Source: Gordonia polyisoprenivorans
GTDB taxonomy: Bacteria; Actinomycetota; Actinomycetes; Mycobacteriales; Mycobacteriaceae
Length of the DNA: 64,000 bases
Assembly: GCF_017654315.1 (NCBI RefSeq)
Contig: NZ_CP072203.1
Location: forward strand, 2,418,001-2,482,000
Direction: 5' to 3'
The notes beneath the pieces are model-generated. The model ran no database searches, was not told the DNA's origin, and was given only the letters and a program-made list of their open reading frames with translations. The translations under genes and the position numbers were made by a program. This document shows, one piece after another, positions 61,208 through 64,000 of this stretch (the first letter of the stretch is position 1; the number at the start of each line of letters is the position of its first letter).

Positions 61208-62635
61208 TCAGGCGCTGTAGCCCAGCAGCGACTTGACCTCGAGGAAGTCCTCGAAGCCGTAGTCGCCGCCCCACTCGCGGCCGTTGCCGCTCTTCTTGTA
61301 GCCGCCGAACGGGGCGGCCGGGTCGACCTGCGCGCCGTTGAGCGAGATCGATCCGGCTCGGATCGCCCCGCCGATGCGGCGCACCTCGTCGAGGTCCTTG
61401 CCGGACACGTAGCCGGCGAGACCGTACTCGGTGTCGTTGGCGATCTTGACGGCTTCGTCGATCGAGTCGTAGCCGATCACCACCAGCACCGGCCCGAAGA
61501 CCTCGGTGCGGGCGATCTCCATGTCGTTGGTGACGTTGGTGAACACGGTCGGCTTGACATAGAAGCCCGTCTCCAGACCGTCCGGTCGACCCGCCCCACC
61601 GATGACGGCATTGGCGCCCTCGTCGATTGCGCGCTCGATGAGACCCTGGATCTTGTCGAACTGGGCCTCGGAGACCACCGGGCCCAGCCGGACGCTGCTG
61701 TTGGGATCGCCGACGGTCAGATCGGCACCGGTGGCCTTGGCGATCTCGGCGACCTCGTCGAGCCGCGAGTTGGGAACGAGCATGCGGCTCGGCGCGTTAC
61801 ACGACTGTCCCGAGTTGAGCATCATCGTCGCGATGCCGCCGGCGACGTTCTTCGCGAAGTCCTCGTCGTCGAGGATGATGTTGGGGCTCTTGCCGCCGAG
61901 TTCCTGTGCCACGCGCTTGACCGACGGGGCCGCGTTCTTCGCGACCTCGATGCCCGCCCGGGTGGAGCCGGTGAAGGAGATCATGTCGACGTCGGGATGC
62001 GACGACAACGCGACGCCGACACCCGGCCCGTCACCGTTGACGAGATTGAACACACCGGCGGGCACACCTGCGGCATCCATGATCTCGGCCACGATGGCCG
62101 CGCTGAACGGCGCGATCTCCGACGGCTTGAGCACGACGGTGCAGCCGGTGGCCAGGGCCGGGGCCAGCTTGCACATCACTTGGTTGAGCGGCCAGTTCCA
62201 CGGGGTGATGAACCCGCACACGCCAACCGGCTCCTTGACGATGCGGTGGCTGCCGCGGTCCTCACCGAACGAATAGGTGGGCAGAGTCGCCGCTGCGGTC
62301 ATGAGGTGACCAAGCCCGATCGGTACCTGAGCGGCCTTCGACAGTCCGGCCGGAGCGCCCATCTCCTCGGTGACCGCAGCGGCCAGGTCGTCCATGCGCT
62401 TCTGATACTCGGCGACGATGGCGTTGAGTACGGCGGTGCGCTCCTCGACGGAGGTGACGCCCCAGGTGGTGAAGGCCCGCTTCGCCGCGGCGACGGCGGC
62501 ATCGACGTCGGCGGCGGTGCCGAGTGCGACCTGACCCGCCGACTTCTCGGTGGCCGGGTTGATCACGTCGATGAGGTTCAGTTCGGTCGGCTCGACCCAC
62601 TGGCCATCGATGTAGAACTTGGTGATCTCGCGCAT
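61208..62635 (-). CDS. aldehyde dehydrogenase family protein
   Basis: Complete NAD(P)-dependent aldehyde dehydrogenase of 475 residues. Seen: the start KFYIDGQWVEP, GFITPWNWPLNQVMCKLAPALATG, FTGSTRAGIEVAKNA, general base Glu245 in ELGGKSPN, nucleophile Cys279 in NSGQSCNAPSRM, and AAPFGGYKKSGNGREWG before the C-terminal EFLEVKSLLGYSA-like end. ATG 62635 is preferred over an earlier in-frame start (62698) because GGAGG lies seven bases before it. A single gene, far from the catabolic island. Confidence 0.93.
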   Translation of the reverse strand: MREITKFYIDGQWVEPTELNLIDVINPATEKSAGQVALGTAADVDAAVAAAKRAFTTWGVTSVEERTAVLNAIVAEYQKRMDDLAAAVTEEMGAPAGLSKAAQVPIGLGHLMTAAATLPTYSFGEDRGSHRIVKEPVGVCGFITPWNWPLNQVMCKLAPALATGCTVVLKPSEIAPFSAAIVAEIMDAAGVPAGVFNLVNGDGPGVGVALSSHPDVDMISFTGSTRAGIEVAKNAAPSVKRVAQELGGKSPNIILDDEDFAKNVAGGIATMMLNSGQSCNAPSRMLVPNSRLDEVAEIAKATGADLTVGDPNSSVRLGPVVSEAQFDKIQGLIERAIDEGANAVIGGAGRPDGLETGFYVKPTVFTNVTNDMEIARTEVFGPVLVVIGYDSIDEAVKIANDTEYGLAGYVSGKDLDEVRRIGGAIRAGSISLNGAQVDPAAPFGGYKKSGNGREWGGDYGFEDFLEVKSLLGYSA

Positions 62636-62793
62636 GTGTCCTCCGTCTCGGGGCCTATGCCCATGTGTGTTCCACCCCACACTATCCCTCCCCGACAACG
62701 CCCGAGCTAGCGGTCGGTAAGCGCAGGTGAACTGTCTCAGAACGAGACGGATCGACGCACCGAACGACCGGTTGGCGTCCTAGGCTGATCCTC

Positions 62794-63114
62794 ATGATCC
62801 ACATCGTCGCCACCTGGAAGATCAAGCCCGAATACGCCGACTCCTGGCCGTCGCTGAGCAAGGAATTCACCGAGGCCACGCGCTCCGAACCGGGCAATCG
62901 CTGGTTCGAGTGGTCGCGCAGCATCGACGACCCGAACGCCTACGTACTCATCGAGGCCTTCGACGACGACGCCGCCGGAGCCCACGTCAACAGTGATCAC
63001 TTCGCGAAGGCCACCGCCGAGCTGCCGGCCTATCTCGCCGAGACTCCGAAGATCATCAACACCACCGTCGATCAGGATGAATGGTCGGAATTGGGGGAGA
63101 TGGCGGTCGATTAG
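62794..63114 (+). CDS. antibiotic biosynthesis monooxygenase (ABM) domain protein
   Basis: Small dimeric alpha-beta barrel protein of 106 residues. MIHIVATWKIKPEYADSWPSLSKEFTEATRSEPGNRWFEWSRSID shows the first strand and helix, then YVLIEAFDDDAAGAHVNSDHFAKATAELPAYLAETP with the typical H-x-x-S/T-x-H pattern near residue 66. Members include oxidases that act without cofactor and heme-degrading enzymes, but the exact role is unknown. It lies between two unrelated genes. Confidence 0.85.
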   Translation: MIHIVATWKIKPEYADSWPSLSKEFTEATRSEPGNRWFEWSRSIDDPNAYVLIEAFDDDAAGAHVNSDHFAKATAELPAYLAETPKIINTTVDQDEWSELGEMAVD

Positions 63115-63213
63115 GCTGCGCTTCCCTGAGATCGGGCTGTACAAATGGTGAGGCGCGGTTAAGATCTGTGCAGCTCGCCATGGTGACGAGCACCTTTGTT
63201 GAAAGGCGCGGCC

Positions 63214-63918
63214 ATGGTTCGTCGCAGAGTTCTGTTGATTCTGTGCGTTTCTGTCTCGATCATTCTCTCGGGCGGCGGGATTGCCTCGGCTGCACCGGGT
63301 TCGGTCGATCTCGGGTCGTCCGGCTGGGATATTCCGGGAATCACACACGGCTGCTCGAAAGAACTGTTCAACGGAGACAAGCGACTCGGGCCCGAAACTC
63401 TGTCGAACAAGGCTCCGGTGGGTCCGCAATTGGTCGGTTACCACCGATTCGGAAAGCTCAACGCCACATCTTTCCTGAAGAAGTGGTGGAATGACGGAAA
63501 GAACACCTGGAACTGGCCCGACAAGCAGGGCTACGTGCTCGACGGCAACGGCAATCCGATCAAGAGTGAGATCACCCTGTCGCCCGGAACGCGAATCGAC
63601 CGCTATGGCAGCGAGTACGGCAACTTCTTGGCGCCCGAGGGGACCCCGTACGCCAGGCGTGGCCTGCCCCCGGTGAACCTGGTTGGTGACTACCCCGAGT
63701 CGTGCAACTACCACGACTACACGGTGCTCAAGCCCATGAAGGTCTACAGCGGCAAGATCGCCCCGGTATTCGAGCAGCCCAGCCTCGGCCTGCAATACGA
63801 GGTGGTGGCCGACCTGCTGGTGGTCACACCGAAGGACGAGGAGTGCGGAGCGACGGTGAACGTCTTCTGGCTGCGATGCGCGGGCTACCTGCAACAGACC
63901 TTTCCGGGACCGCAGTAG
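63214..63918 (+). CDS. secreted TNT-domain protein (NAD+ glycohydrolase-like toxin)
   Basis: Protein of 234 residues with a Sec signal peptide (RRRVLLILCVSVSIILSGGGIASAAPG, residues 3-30; cleavage after ASA or AAP) and a C-terminal TNT domain like that of the Mycobacterium tuberculosis necrotizing toxin. Seen: WNWPDKQGYVLDGNGNPIKS, the RIDRYGSEYGNFLAPEGTPYARRGLPP core with the conserved Arg, NYHDYTVLKPMKVYSGKIAP and GLQYEV with the conserved Gln. Domain N-terminal part holds Cys residues that may pair. ATG 63214 after GAAAGG. The next gene could encode an immunity protein. Confidence 0.82.
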   Translation: MVRRRVLLILCVSVSIILSGGGIASAAPGSVDLGSSGWDIPGITHGCSKELFNGDKRLGPETLSNKAPVGPQLVGYHRFGKLNATSFLKKWWNDGKNTWNWPDKQGYVLDGNGNPIKSEITLSPGTRIDRYGSEYGNFLAPEGTPYARRGLPPVNLVGDYPESCNYHDYTVLKPMKVYSGKIAPVFEQPSLGLQYEVVADLLVVTPKDEECGATVNVFWLRCAGYLQQTFPGPQ

Positions 63919-63919
63919 C

Positions 63920-64000
63920 GTGACCCGACCGCCTAACCTGCTCGACGACGAGACGCGCACGCGTATCGAGGACCTCGCGCGCCGGATGGACACCCGGCCG
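63920..64000 (+). CDS. start of a gene of unknown function, cut by window end
   Basis: GTG 63920, one base after the TNT gene's TAG, opens a frame of 27 codons to the window end: TRPPNLLDDETRTRIEDLARR. Too little is present to name a family. Its position directly behind a TNT-domain gene makes a cognate immunity factor possible, but the sequence does not show it. Confidence 0.5.
   Translation, partial: MTRPPNLLDDETRTRIEDLARRMDTRP

Noticed and set aside
60861..61236. Possible repeat-rich protein encoded over the 21-bp repeats
   Set aside because: All three frames stay open simply because the period is a multiple of three; no start with a ribosome-binding site and no conserved flanking domain.
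62737..63993. A 418-codon minus-strand frame over the ABM and TNT genes
   Set aside because: Both plus-strand genes have family motifs and start signals; the minus frame is Arg/Val-rich without motifs.

Overview
This is a high-GC actinobacterial chromosome segment, most like a mycolic-acid-producing genus such as Gordonia, Rhodococcus, Williamsia or Mycobacterium. The supports are a carboxylic acid reductase, F420/LLM-type oxidoreductases, a mycofactocin-type SDR, a mycobacterial-type cyclopropane-fatty-acid synthase and a secreted TNT-domain protein. I cannot fix the species. No rRNA, tRNA or CRISPR array was seen.

Bases 1-7389 hold a tightly coupled plus-strand operon: aldehyde dehydrogenase (5' truncated), a beta-hydroxyacid dehydrogenase, a metallo-beta-lactamase-fold hydrolase, an acyl-CoA dehydrogenase, an ADP-forming type acyl-CoA synthetase and an MmgE/PrpD protein. 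Bases 7853-12005 hold a minus-strand operon: class III CoA-transferase, two intact enoyl-CoA hydratases with an SDR between them, and a third hydratase that is degraded. A divergent acyl-CoA dehydrogenase, a GntR/FadR-type regulator, an F420-type oxidoreductase and another hydratase follow, mixed with wreckage. A carboxylic acid reductase with a TetR gene, a small unknown protein and a TesB-type thioesterase occupies 19445-24917. Thioesterase and acyl-CoA ligase genes with broken SDR and ligase genes follow to 29277.

Bases 29400-33800 are a mosaic of IS3, IS30, IS5 and IS1380 fragments plus a group II intron with a frameshifted reverse transcriptase. Next comes a branched-chain amino-acid-type ABC uptake operon (lipoprotein, a permease-permease-ATPase fusion, a second ATPase and an SDR). 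A minus-strand operon with a double CoA-transferase, an Ltp-type thiolase-like protein and a DUF35 protein lies at 40074-44223. Then come a thioesterase, an amidohydrolase, more broken genes, a TetR gene and an acyl-CoA ligase (to 51344). The window therefore looks like an island for importing an organic acid, activating it to a CoA thioester and degrading it by beta-oxidation-like steps; the substrate is not evident.

After an intact IS256-family transposase (51671-52915) comes a compact three-gene block (hydratase, amidohydrolase, CoA-transferase), a decayed DUF433/DUF5615 toxin-antitoxin pair, and then what looks like ordinary chromosome: WYL regulator, coiled-coil protein, lysophospholipase-like hydrolase, cyclopropane synthase, a 21-bp tandem repeat, aldehyde dehydrogenase, ABM-family protein and a secreted TNT-domain protein.

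The main oddity is the density of broken catabolic genes between about 7.8 and 48.6 kb. Several keep both ends, with their translational coupling to neighbours, while the middle has been deleted. A candidate TetR operator, TTCTTACG-N-TGTA, recurs in front of the TetR gene itself, the amidohydrolase gene and, less exactly, the Ltp/DUF35 operon.
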